Origin: Sodalis sp. dw_96
Lineage (GTDB): Bacteria; Pseudomonadota; Gammaproteobacteria; Enterobacterales; Enterobacteriaceae
Assembly: GCF_018449575.1 (NCBI RefSeq)
Contig: NZ_JAAVUT010000018.1
Location: forward strand, 1-64,000
Reading direction: 5' to 3'
DNA length: 64,000 nucleotides
The notes beneath the pieces are model-generated. The model worked only from the letters and a program-made list of their open reading frames with translations, was not told the DNA's origin and did no database searches. This document shows, in pieces, positions 56,807-64,000 of the stretch (positions within the stretch are counted from its first letter, which is position 1; each line of letters starts with the position of its first letter). A program made the position numbers and the translations under genes.

Positions 56807-57409
56807 TTAAGGATTATTCCGCTCCGCACGCGCTATGATTGCTTTCATCGCATCGAACCCCGGGAGGATCCGCGTATCTGCCGGGGCCAGCAGATATTGG
56901 ATGGACAGACCGAACGACGCGGCCAGGATGAGCCGCGTGATGACTTCAAGCGAGAAAGGTGACGGTTGCGGGGCGTTTCCCTCGTCGTTTCTGACCACCT
57001 GAGCATCGATAGCGATGAGAATATCGGAAACAAATCCGGCCATTTCCTCTTTAAACGGCTCAGACCACATCGCATAGTTAAAAAACTCAAGAAAACATTG
57101 ATACAACGCCGTATTCTCTTTGAGAAGCTCTTCATTGTAAGAGGCCAGCGCCGTTATTCGTTCGGCAAACGAAACGCATTTTTTCATCCGGAGATCGAGA
57201 CCGTCCGTGTAGGTTTGCCGCATAGCTTTTATCACCGCAGAGAAAAGCCCTTCCTTATTCACAAAATAATAGTTCAACTGGCTTAGCACCACGCCGGCCT
57301 CTTGGGCGATCTCTCGCAGCGTGACGCTGTTGCATCCCTTCGCCGCGATGCAGTTGAACGCGGCGGTGAGGATTTTCTCTGCGGTGATCTCACTTTTGGA
57401 TTTTGTCAT
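56807..57409 (-). CDS. TetR-family regulator, paralogue of the 13.4-kb TetR
   Basis: 200 residues. Helix-turn-helix AAKGCNSVTLREIAQEAGVV followed by QLNYYFVNKEGLFSAVI. It shares its overall layout and many motifs with the TetR at 12880-13491 (AAKGC, LxQLNYYxxNKxGLFSAV, FLEFFN, ITRLILAASFGLSIQYLL). Convergent with pntB/acrZ and transcribed in the same direction as the downstream-of-it AAA gene region. Ligand and target unknown; a CGGATGTCCG site occurs upstream of the membrane protein at 59626 and next to its paralogue. Confidence 0.87.
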   Translation of the reverse strand: MTKSKSEITAEKILTAAFNCIAAKGCNSVTLREIAQEAGVVLSQLNYYFVNKEGLFSAVIKAMRQTYTDGLDLRMKKCVSFAERITALASYNEELLKENTALYQCFLEFFNYAMWSEPFKEEMAGFVSDILIAIDAQVVRNDEGNAPQPSPFSLEVITRLILAASFGLSIQYLLAPADTRILPGFDAMKAIIARAERNNP

Positions 57410-57461
57410 TATTCAGCTCTGATTATTCCGGTGTTATGCGTGAGCGCCTAAGCTCGTCAGT

Positions 57462-58881
57462 TTAACCAGGATTATCCTGGGTCATTTCAAGTAAGGCCAG
57501 CTCGAAATGATCATTATCAATAGTAAAAGGCAGAAAATCCGGACCGGGGCAAGTACTGACAGATTGTCTGATAGCCAGGAGGGCAGCTCGTTGACACAGT
57601 GATTGCAGATCCGCGCCGGTCATGTTCGCTGTGCGTGCGGCAAGACCGCCAATATCGACATTGGGATCCACGGGGCGATGGCGGCAGTGGCTTTGCAGGA
57701 TCGCCAGGCGCGCCACCAGATCCGGCATCGGCAGGTCGACCACAAAATCAAAACGTCCAGGGCGCAGCAGCGCTTTGTCGATAAGTTCGGGGCGGTTGGT
57801 CGCCGCCAGTATGACTACCCCCTCCTGACTCGCCATGTTGTCCATTTCAAGCAGCAACTGACCTACCATGCGCTCATTGATTTGGGAACCGCTCTCGCCC
57901 TGGCCCCGAATGGGCGCGATGGCATCGATTTCATCAAAAAAATGAAAGCAGTTGGGCAACTACCCGCTTTTCCACATCTCCCAACACGGTCTCCCGGTTA
58001 GGTGCAACGGCGTCAATCTCATCGAAGAAGATAATGGCCGGGGCGTTTTTCTCTGCATCGGCAAAAATTTGACGCAGTAATTCTTCCGATTCGCCGTAGT
58101 GCTTTTGAATGATCTCCGGTCCACTAACGCTGAAAAAGTAGACTCCGGTCCCCTGAGCGACTGTCCGCGCGATAAGCGTCTTGCCGCATCCGGGAGGCCC
58201 ATAGAGCAACAAACCCTTGGGCGGGTCAATGCCTAATTGTCTGAACAAGTGTGGCGCCCGCAAAGGCAATTCGACCATTTCCCTCACCCGGGTAATTTCC
58301 TTGTCAAGACCGCCAACGTTTTGATAAGCGCTTAATCCCTCGGAGTTTGTAAAAATAACGGCGGTCGAGCCATCAACTACCACTGGGCCTTCGAGCGTCG
58401 TCTCTGCGATCTGATATTCCCCGATCTCACCGTTTCGCGCCAGGCGCAGGATATCCCCGGTCGCGACAATGAGTCCGATAGGTGATGTGGCCGGATGGGT
58501 ATTCTTGTCGGCTGGGGCAGCGTTGATGAGTCGCCCCATTGCGTGGTAAAGGCGGCTGCACAGAGCGTACAGCCAGTTTTTTGTTCCGGGTGGATCGGCG
58601 GCGCGGGTTGCCAGCAGGACGATACGTTGTGCCGGACTATCCGGCATGGTATGGCCCGCCCCAAAGTTGCCCGTCACTGCACCGCCAGGAGCGCAGGGAT
58701 GATTTGGCGCGCCGCTATTCCCCTCCACGGACCGGGTCAATCTGTCTATCCCGCGGCGGTCCGCGTCATCCTGGTGGCCTAAAACCAGAATATCGTCCTT
58801 AGCCAAAGCAGCTGATGGTAGAGGAGCTGGCAGGATACCCACCGCCGCTTCCTTCTGTGGGTCCGGTATCCGCTCAGTCAT
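57462..58881 (-). pseudogene. Cdc48-like AAA ATPase, internally deleted and frameshifted
   Basis: ATG 58881 overlaps the stop of the upstream membrane-protein gene. The first AAA domain has [20 protein letters not shown] (Walker A) and [16 protein letters not shown] (Walker B). Straight after VAQLLSF the sequence becomes the Walker B region of the second AAA domain, [16 protein letters not shown], followed by its sensor and arginine-finger parts (LAATNRPELIDKALLRPGRF). The rest of domain 1, the linker and the Walker A of domain 2 are missing. The join lies in a run of seven T; six would make one open frame. It is a deletion chimera. Such VCP-like ATPases unfold proteins. Confidence 0.8.
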
Positions 58882-59626
58882 TAAAGTGGCTCTGGCTGAT
58901 GACTTGCCCCAATCCGGCGACGGCGGGAATTTTGGTCCGTTTGATATCCTGAACCATATAAGGCCCGATGATGGCAGTGAAGAGGCCATAACTGATGAAT
59001 GCTACATGGTACGACCAGTACCCATTGAGTGCAAAAGGACCGGATTTAAAGTAAGGCAAAAATGTGATGGCCAGGAAGGATAGGCCGGAGAACAGGGCCA
59101 GGCAAGCGACCCAGTGCGGCATGATCGCGGGTTTTTGCCGGTCCAGGAAGATCAGCAGGAAAATGGCGCTCACCTCGACTGTGGTGATCATATAGGTCAT
59201 ATCGAAGGTATACCACGCCATGAAATGCACCGCCTTGATTAACTCCGGGTTAACCGTCCCGGCAACTTCCGCGCACCAGGCCCAGAGTGCCGGGCAGAAG
59301 ATCAGCACCCAACCGGTCAGCAGGCCGCCGGTCAATTGAAGCAATGAGAGAATGGGGGTGGTTTCTCTCCGCCACATTTGGACCGTGAGCTGACATGCCC
59401 AAATCAGATAGAGAATGCCGAAGGCGGTCGACAAAGACTGGCCCAACATGATTTGGTCTCGGTACTTGAGGTAGAAATTATCCACCAGTTCCTGGCCGGT
59501 GAACAAGGGATTGGGCGGTGGATAATTATGGCCGAGCACCACCCAGCTCAGCCCGTACAGGATGACAAATGCCGGGCCGCAATAGGCGCAGAAAATTTGA
59601 ATTCGTCTTGAGGCAATTTCGTTCAT
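58874..59626 (-). CDS. Seven-helix-type membrane protein, unknown function
   Basis: ATG 59626 with AGAGGAAA upstream gives 250 residues; the frame to 59683 is unlikely. Visible hydrophobic segments number about seven, including [40 protein letters not shown] and [18 protein letters not shown]. Motifs such as NYPPPNP and [10 protein letters not shown] have no family I can name. It is translationally coupled to the AAA gene. A CGGATGTCCG palindrome lies 68 bases upstream. Possibly a membrane enzyme or transporter of the neighbouring reductase cluster. Confidence 0.7.
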   Translation of the reverse strand: MNEIASRRIQIFCAYCGPAFVILYGLSWVVLGHNYPPPNPLFTGQELVDNFYLKYRDQIMLGQSLSTAFGILYLIWACQLTVQMWRRETTPILSLLQLTGGLLTGWVLIFCPALWAWCAEVAGTVNPELIKAVHFMAWYTFDMTYMITTVEVSAIFLLIFLDRQKPAIMPHWVACLALFSGLSFLAITFLPYFKSGPFALNGYWSYHVAFISYGLFTAIIGPYMVQDIKRTKIPAVAGLGQVISQSHFND

Positions 59627-59693
59627 GGTTTTCCTCTGGTGGTCTATGACAGGGCTGCGGACATGTTGACTTAGTCTCATCACTAAAATAGAA

Positions 59694-59703
59694 CGGATGT
59701 CCG
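59694..59703. promoter_or_regulatory. CGGATGTCCG palindrome upstream of membrane protein gene
   Basis: The same ten bases as at 13612-13621, with a related half-site (GCGGACAT, 59657-59664) nearby. Position directly upstream of the membrane-protein/AAA operon suits an operator for a TetR-type repressor; the paralogous TetR at 56807 is the obvious candidate. Confidence 0.45.
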
Positions 59704-60276
59704 ATTTAATGCAAGTTAAGCCAGGATACCTGCTTTGTCAATGACTGAAAGCGAATGGTGGGTAGCCGGATGAAATCGTTATTGGCATGGTGTCTTGCAC
59801 CCTTCCCAGTCTTCTGTACTCTCTACATCAAGCTGTTTCACGTTTTTTGCCATCAGGACAAGGTGTTAATCACCGAAGATGATAATGTCCCGGTACCATT
59901 CAATTTTTTGCCGGCTGATATTTTTATTGAAATTGATAGCGACCAAACATTTGCAACTTCAGTATTATTTTTCATTACCGCCTCAATGCCTATTTTTTTG
60001 AGCGACGAAAGAGAATTTATAATTGCCTTATCTTGCTATAGATATAAACATACTGGCTGTAATCCTCAAATGTGATAGTGCTCGATATTCTGAAGGATGA
60101 TTTGAAATTAAACTTATTAACATCGCTGCTATGAATAATTAATTGTTTCCGATACAGAATAGTTTGTCTTATTGATAATAACTAATCGGTAATGTCCCAC
60201 GATAACAATATTTAGTTTGTGAAGTATATCGTCGAACGGACGGCGTGATTGCGGTTCACTCGATAAAGGACAATTT
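59704..60276. other. No supported gene
   Basis: A GTG-started frame at 59755-60075 (106 residues, hydrophobic in part) has no ribosome site or recognisable family. The following 200 bases are AT-rich and lead into the araG scrap; araF and most of araG, expected here, are absent. Confidence 0.45.
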
Positions 60277-60437
60277 ATCCGCGGTATTGATGTGGATGCC
60301 AAACATGAAATCTACAGCATTATTTATTCATTAGCTGAGCGAGGCATTGCCGTTTCATTTGCTTCCAGTGATTTAGCGGAAGCATTGGGTTTGGCGGATC
60401 GTAGAAACCACCACTGCGGTGATGTGATTATTGAGGA
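60277..60437 (+). pseudogene. araG: araG (arabinose ABC transporter ATPase), C-terminal scrap
   Basis: The frame reads [20 protein letters not shown] followed by [20 protein letters not shown], matching AraG (RGIDVGAKHEIYNVIYALA) right after its second Walker B. The rest, VVMREGEI onward, is garbled and the upstream 430 residues are gone. It directly precedes an intact araH. Confidence 0.8.
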
Positions 60438-60446
60438 ACAAATAAA

Positions 60447-61430
60447 ATGTCACTTCCATCCTTACCGTTTGTTAAATCTAAGCACAATATTGGGCTGGTT
60501 CGAATCTGGGATGCCTACGGCATGCTGGTGGTTTTTGCCGCATTGTTTGTTGTCTGCGCTATTTTTGTTCCCAATTTTGCCTCTTATATTAATATGAAAG
60601 GATTAGGATTGGCGATGTCCATGTCCGGTATTGTGGCATGCGGCATGTTGTTTTGCCTGGCCTCAGGTGACTTCGATTTGTCGATAGCGTCGGTTATCGC
60701 CTGTGCCGGGGTCACTACTGCAGTGGTCATTAATAAAACGGACAGCCTATTTGTCGGTATTCTGGCCGGGTTGATGGTCGGGGTTATCTGCGGCCTGGTT
60801 AATGGTCTGGTGATTGCGCGCTTGAAAATTAATGCACTGATCACCACATTGGCCACCATGCAAATTGTCCGTGGGCTGGCATACATCTTTTCCGATGGAA
60901 AAGCGGTCGGGGTTGCAAAAGAATCCTTCTTTTTCCTGGGTTCAGCCAGCTGGTTTGGCTTACCGGCACCTATTTGGCTAACCATCCTCTGTATGGTGAT
61001 ATTCGGCTTCTTGCTGAACAAGACGACCTTTGGGCGGAATACGTTATCACTGGGCGGTAACGAAGAAGCGGCACGGTTATCAGGTGTTCCGGTGGTACGG
61101 ACAAAAGTGATTATTTTTGTGCTCTCCGGTCTGGTCTCGGCCATTGGTGGTATTATTCTGGCCTCGCGCATGACCAGCGGTCAGCCGATGACCTCCATTG
61201 GTTTTGAAATGACCGTTATTTCCGCTTGCGTACTTGGTGGTGTGTCAATGAAGGGTGGGGTGGGCAAAATCTCTTACGTGGTCGCCGGGGTGCTGATCTT
61301 AGGTACCATCGAAAATGCCATGAATCTGCTCAATATCTCACCTTTTACCCAATACGTGGTTCGGGGACTCATTCTGCTGGCAGCTGTTATATTTGACCGT
61401 TATAAACAAACGGGACAGGGGGCGATTTAG
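60447..61430 (+). CDS. araH: L-arabinose ABC transporter permease AraH
   Basis: 327 residues, very close to E. coli Ara[61 protein letters not shown] and the C-terminal [20 protein letters not shown]. It has about ten membrane helices and forms the import channel of AraFGH. GAGGA lies upstream of ATG 60447. The ATPase is reduced to a scrap and no araF is present, so this protein cannot transport alone and probably is a leftover awaiting decay. Confidence 0.93.
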   Translation: MSLPSLPFVKSKHNIGLVRIWDAYGMLVVFAALFVVCAIFVPNFASYINMKGLGLAMSMSGIVACGMLFCLASGDFDLSIASVIACAGVTTAVVINKTDSLFVGILAGLMVGVICGLVNGLVIARLKINALITTLATMQIVRGLAYIFSDGKAVGVAKESFFFLGSASWFGLPAPIWLTILCMVIFGFLLNKTTFGRNTLSLGGNEEAARLSGVPVVRTKVIIFVLSGLVSAIGGIILASRMTSGQPMTSIGFEMTVISACVLGGVSMKGGVGKISYVVAGVLILGTIENAMNLLNISPFTQYVVRGLILLAAVIFDRYKQTGQGAI

Positions 61431-61696
61431 GTTATAATAACGCTGCCAGGGGAAATATAACAGATGTGGTGAATTATGGCGGACATTTCATAAAACGATT
61501 TCTCCATTGCTCCGACAGCGTGCATGGGGTGACAAGCATGGCGCGTTACCAGACTCAATTATTCAGGCCACTGGCAGTGAAAATAATGCCGAGACTGCAA
61601 AAAAACTTGACGGACAAGACAGTTGCCGTGAATACAAGCGCGGAGCGGGTGACGTTTCTTAATCTCTCCTTACTTAAAAAGAGCTAACCCTTAGGG

Positions 61697-61940
61697 ATGA
61701 AACACTATAAAAAGAAAATGGCTTTATGCCGCAACGCTTACGGCTTTATCACTATTCAGTGTCGTAGGATGTTCTTCAAACCAGGCCATCAAAACCGTTG
61801 ATGGAGAAACCATTGTGACTGATGGAAAGCCCAAAGTTGATAATGATACTGGCCTGGTGTCTTACAAAAATGCGGAAACAGGTAAGACCGCGCAGCTCAA
61901 CCGAGATCAAATAAAAAATATGAATGAGCTTGAAAACTAA
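61697..61940 (+). pseudogene. YgdI/YgdR-like lipoprotein with A-tract frameshift
   Basis: The main frame encodes TALSLFSVVGCSSNQAIKTV (lipobox VVGC), then IVTDGKPKVDNDTGLVSYKN and QLNRDQIKNM, matching small YgdI/YgdR lipoproteins (TDGKPEIDDDTGLVSY). No start codon exists in that frame: a TGA precedes it. ATG 61697 opens a different frame; removing one A from the AAAAA run at 61709-61713 joins it to a proper signal (MKHYKRKWLYAATLTALSLF). Thus one extra base separates the start from the lipoprotein. It may be inactive or depend on slippage. About 73 residues if joined. Confidence 0.7.
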
Positions 61941-62952
61941 TAAGTAGGAACAAAAAGGGCGATATCGGATGAGATTAGGATGGCGAAGCGGTATTTTATA
62001 TATCAATATGAGATGCCGGTTCGATTACGAATGTCCAAGCGATAAAAATAGTTTTTTTTCATAAGAGTAAAGAATTAATTTTCAATATAATATCGGCATA
62101 ATCATTATATAATGACTGATGGTATTTTCTACGATAAATTTGAACTAAAAAATTATTTTTTATGAATCCTTGCATTTAAAAAACAAAATTTTTACTTTCG
62201 ATAAATAACTAATTTAATATACTAATTATAAATGTCAATTAGATGATTTTTTGTATTATGCTATGTGGTTCATGTTAAATGATATATATTCTTATTTATG
62301 ATGTAAGAAATGTTAGTGAATTTCTCTAGGCCGGTTTATTTGGAATTTATTTCACTTGTTGTATGGCTAAGTTAAAATCTTACTTTGCCAATCATAAGTA
62401 TCATTCGGTTAATTTTTTAATTGAGATAAAGATTCAAGCCGATATCTTAAAAAATATAAAAATTAGAATGAAAGCTGCGAATATTATATTAATAATGAGT
62501 GTGTGCAAAATATAAATATTATTTCGAACTGTGCGAGTAATAAAACCATATTTTTCTTGTAAGTTATAGTAAATTTATTTTTTATCGGGCTAATCCGTTC
62601 AGGTAGGATAGCAAGGGAACGCAACTGATGGCGTGGGGGTTGATCTATCATAATTGAGGCATATTAGCCACTTGAGTTTGTGTCATCATTAATAACTTCA
62701 TCATTTTCCTTTATTTATCGCTCGAAAAAGTGTTTTCATCGCAAATAATCAGATTTTGTACAAAATCACACAATTCACGTGAAATCCACTTTTCTTACTT
62801 TAATTAATTTGATAAATCTCACAAAATACTGAATTTTTAAATATTGCTGTTCCAATAAATTTGATGTTACTGGTAACATCATGCGACAAGTCACGTCCAA
62901 GTAGAAGGTCGCGATATTTTTCATTTTCTTAATATGAGGAATAACCAATGAC
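61941..62952. other. One-kilobase AT-rich desert
   Basis: No gene can be supported on either strand; stop codons are dense and composition is strongly AT-biased. The final bases (ATGAGGAATAACC) supply the ribosome site of the next gene. Promoters surely exist but cannot be singled out. Confidence 0.6.
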
Positions 62953-64000
62953 ATGGGCAAAAAAATGTTGCTACTATTTATTACTATGGTTACTGGTGTT
63001 TCGGGCAGCTATATCGCCAATGTTTCCGCTGCTACAGTTGAAACCAGCTCTTCACAAGCAGCCGATGCAAATACTGAAATTACGACACCCCTCAAGATAG
63101 ATCGTCTCGATCCATCCATCGATCGGATCATTCCCGCTGGTGCCACATTGCAACGTGTTGCCACTGGTTTCAAATGGCTCGAAGGACCCGTGTGGGTTAA
63201 AGATCGTCTGTTCTTTGCTGAGATAATCAGTAACAGTATCCGCACCTATACACCAGGCAAAGGTACCCATATTTTCCTCAAACCTAGTGGCTACCAAGGT
63301 GCTGCACCTTACGGCGGGCTTGAGCCCGGATCTAACGGGATGACGCTCGACGTCAAAGGTCGGCTCACAGTGGCTGGACACGCGCAGCGTGATGTTTTCA
63401 GATTTGAATCGCTAAATTCGGCAGGCCCTATTACTATTCTCGCGGACTCTTATCAGGACAAGAAGCTTAATAGTCCTAATGATCTGGTTTACAAATCGGA
63501 TGGCTCGCTTTATTTCACTGATCCACCTTATGGCTTGCGTACACAAAAGGATAGCGATCCAGAGAAGCTATTGCAGATAAACGGTGTCTATCGTATTCCT
63601 CACGCATTGACACAGAAAGCTGGCGCTGCGCCCGCACGCGCTGAGTTACAACAATTAATTACTAATCTTCCCCGGCCGAATGGCATCGCGTTCTCACCTG
63701 ATGAAAAATATCTGTATGTTGATAATTCCGAACCCAAGAAGATATGGATGCGTTACCGCGTCAAGCCAGATGGTTCGCTTACTGGTGGCAGGGTATTATA
63801 CGACGCAACATCAGACCTGCGTCCCGGAAATCCCGACGGCATGAAAGTTGATCAAAAAGGCAATATTTATAGTGCTGGTCCGGCGGGAGTCTGGATTTTT
63901 TCACCTGACGGGAAACCGCTTGCGACTATTCTTATTCCGGAGAAAGTTTCCAGTGTAGCCTGGGCTGGCGCCTATCGGAAAACCCTCTATATTACTGCGA
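62953..64000 (+). CDS. Secreted SMP-30/gluconolactonase-like hydrolase, partial
   Basis: Open from ATG 62953 to the window end without a stop (349 codons visible). GAGGA lies upstream. The signal peptide (MLLLFITMVTGVSGSYIANV) is followed by a six-bladed propeller: ATGFKWLEGPVWVKDRLFFA with the metal-binding Glu in EGPVW, GLEPGSNGMTLDVKGRLTVA, LNSPNDLVYKSDGSLYFTDP with Asn and PPYG, LPRPNGIAFSPDEKYLYVDN, and RPGNPDGMKVDQKGNIYSAG with the catalytic Asp. Family members hydrolyse lactones in the periplasm. The substrate is unknown. It stands alone after the AT-rich desert. Confidence 0.88.
   Translation, partial: MGKKMLLLFITMVTGVSGSYIANVSAATVETSSSQAADANTEITTPLKIDRLDPSIDRIIPAGATLQRVATGFKWLEGPVWVKDRLFFAEIISNSIRTYTPGKGTHIFLKPSGYQGAAPYGGLEPGSNGMTLDVKGRLTVAGHAQRDVFRFESLNSAGPITILADSYQDKKLNSPNDLVYKSDGSLYFTDPPYGLRTQKDSDPEKLLQINGVYRIPHALTQKAGAAPARAELQQLITNLPRPNGIAFSPDEKYLYVDNSEPKKIWMRYRVKPDGSLTGGRVLYDATSDLRPGNPDGMKVDQKGNIYSAGPAGVWIFSPDGKPLATILIPEKVSSVAWAGAYRKTLYITA

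Noticed and set aside
60584-61171. 195-codon minus-strand frame
   Set aside because: Antisense shadow of araH, whose plus-strand product matches AraH along its whole length.
1-64000. CRISPR arrays, tRNA or rRNA genes
   Set aside because: No regularly spaced repeats, no cloverleaf-like CCA-terminated sequence and no conserved rRNA blocks were found on reading both strands; a tRNA scan would be needed to exclude tRNAs formally.

Overview
The window looks like a piece of an enterobacterial (Enterobacterales) chromosome undergoing gene decay, of the kind seen in Sodalis-like lineages. Several genes are closely related to E. coli genes (atoDAEB/atoSC, pntAB, araH, acrZ). Between them lie many transposase remnants (IS630, IS3, IS66, IS256, IS110/IS1111 and an ISNCY-like piece), prophage and conjugation debris, and at least a dozen genes broken by nonsense codons, one-base homopolymer indels or deletions. 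The genus is inferred from this pattern and is not proven. No rRNA, tRNA or CRISPR array was seen.

Layout. 0-4 kb: phage debris (frameshifted tail sheath; integrase, methylase and primase scraps) with AT-rich membrane or secreted hypotheticals. 4-14 kb: an AveC-like membrane protein, an RND adaptor cut off by IS630, several regulators (TetR, frameshifted MarA-like AraC, IclR), an AT-rich Old Yellow Enzyme and a tandem UspA protein. 13.9-19.6 kb: an intact RND efflux operon (adaptor, AcrB-like pump, outer-membrane factor). 19.6-23.0 kb: a poorly coding stretch with a 36-aa membrane ORF, a possible sRNA terminator, a decayed panE-like copy, and an IS110 element joined to a BglG-type antitermination leader. 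23.0-30.8 kb: the acetoacetate/short-chain fatty acid system atoDAEB followed by atoSC, with a recognisable sigma-54 promoter and a distal palindrome. 31-34.7 kb: IS630, trbD/trbE and IS3 remnants, a CecR-like TetR, a ruined FAD monooxygenase and an intact resorcylate-decarboxylase-type amidohydrolase. 34.7-41 kb: an Rbs/Lsr-type sugar ABC transporter with FGGY kinase, whose binding protein has an amber stop. 41.3-45 kb: IS66 inside a hydrolase ruin, itself cut by IS256. 46-59.7 kb: the most unusual locus (below). 60-64 kb: an araG scrap with intact araH, a frameshifted YgdI/R-like lipoprotein, a 1-kb AT-rich desert and the start of a secreted gluconolactonase-like protein.

The locus most worth following up is 47.1-59.6 kb. 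It holds a TetR gene, then NmrA-like reductase, SDR, SDR, a second NmrA-like reductase, a MetA-pathway-type outer-membrane protein, pntA, pntB and an AcrZ homologue. On the opposite strand follow a second TetR, a chimeric Cdc48-like AAA ATPase and a seven-helix-type membrane protein. The arrangement suggests a dedicated NAD(P)H-dependent pathway for a hydrophobic compound, with its own uptake porin and NADPH supply. A CGGATGTCCG palindrome occurs upstream of the membrane protein here and also upstream of the paralogous TetR beside the RND pump at 13.5 kb, so the two regions may share regulation. Substrate and regulation are inferences.
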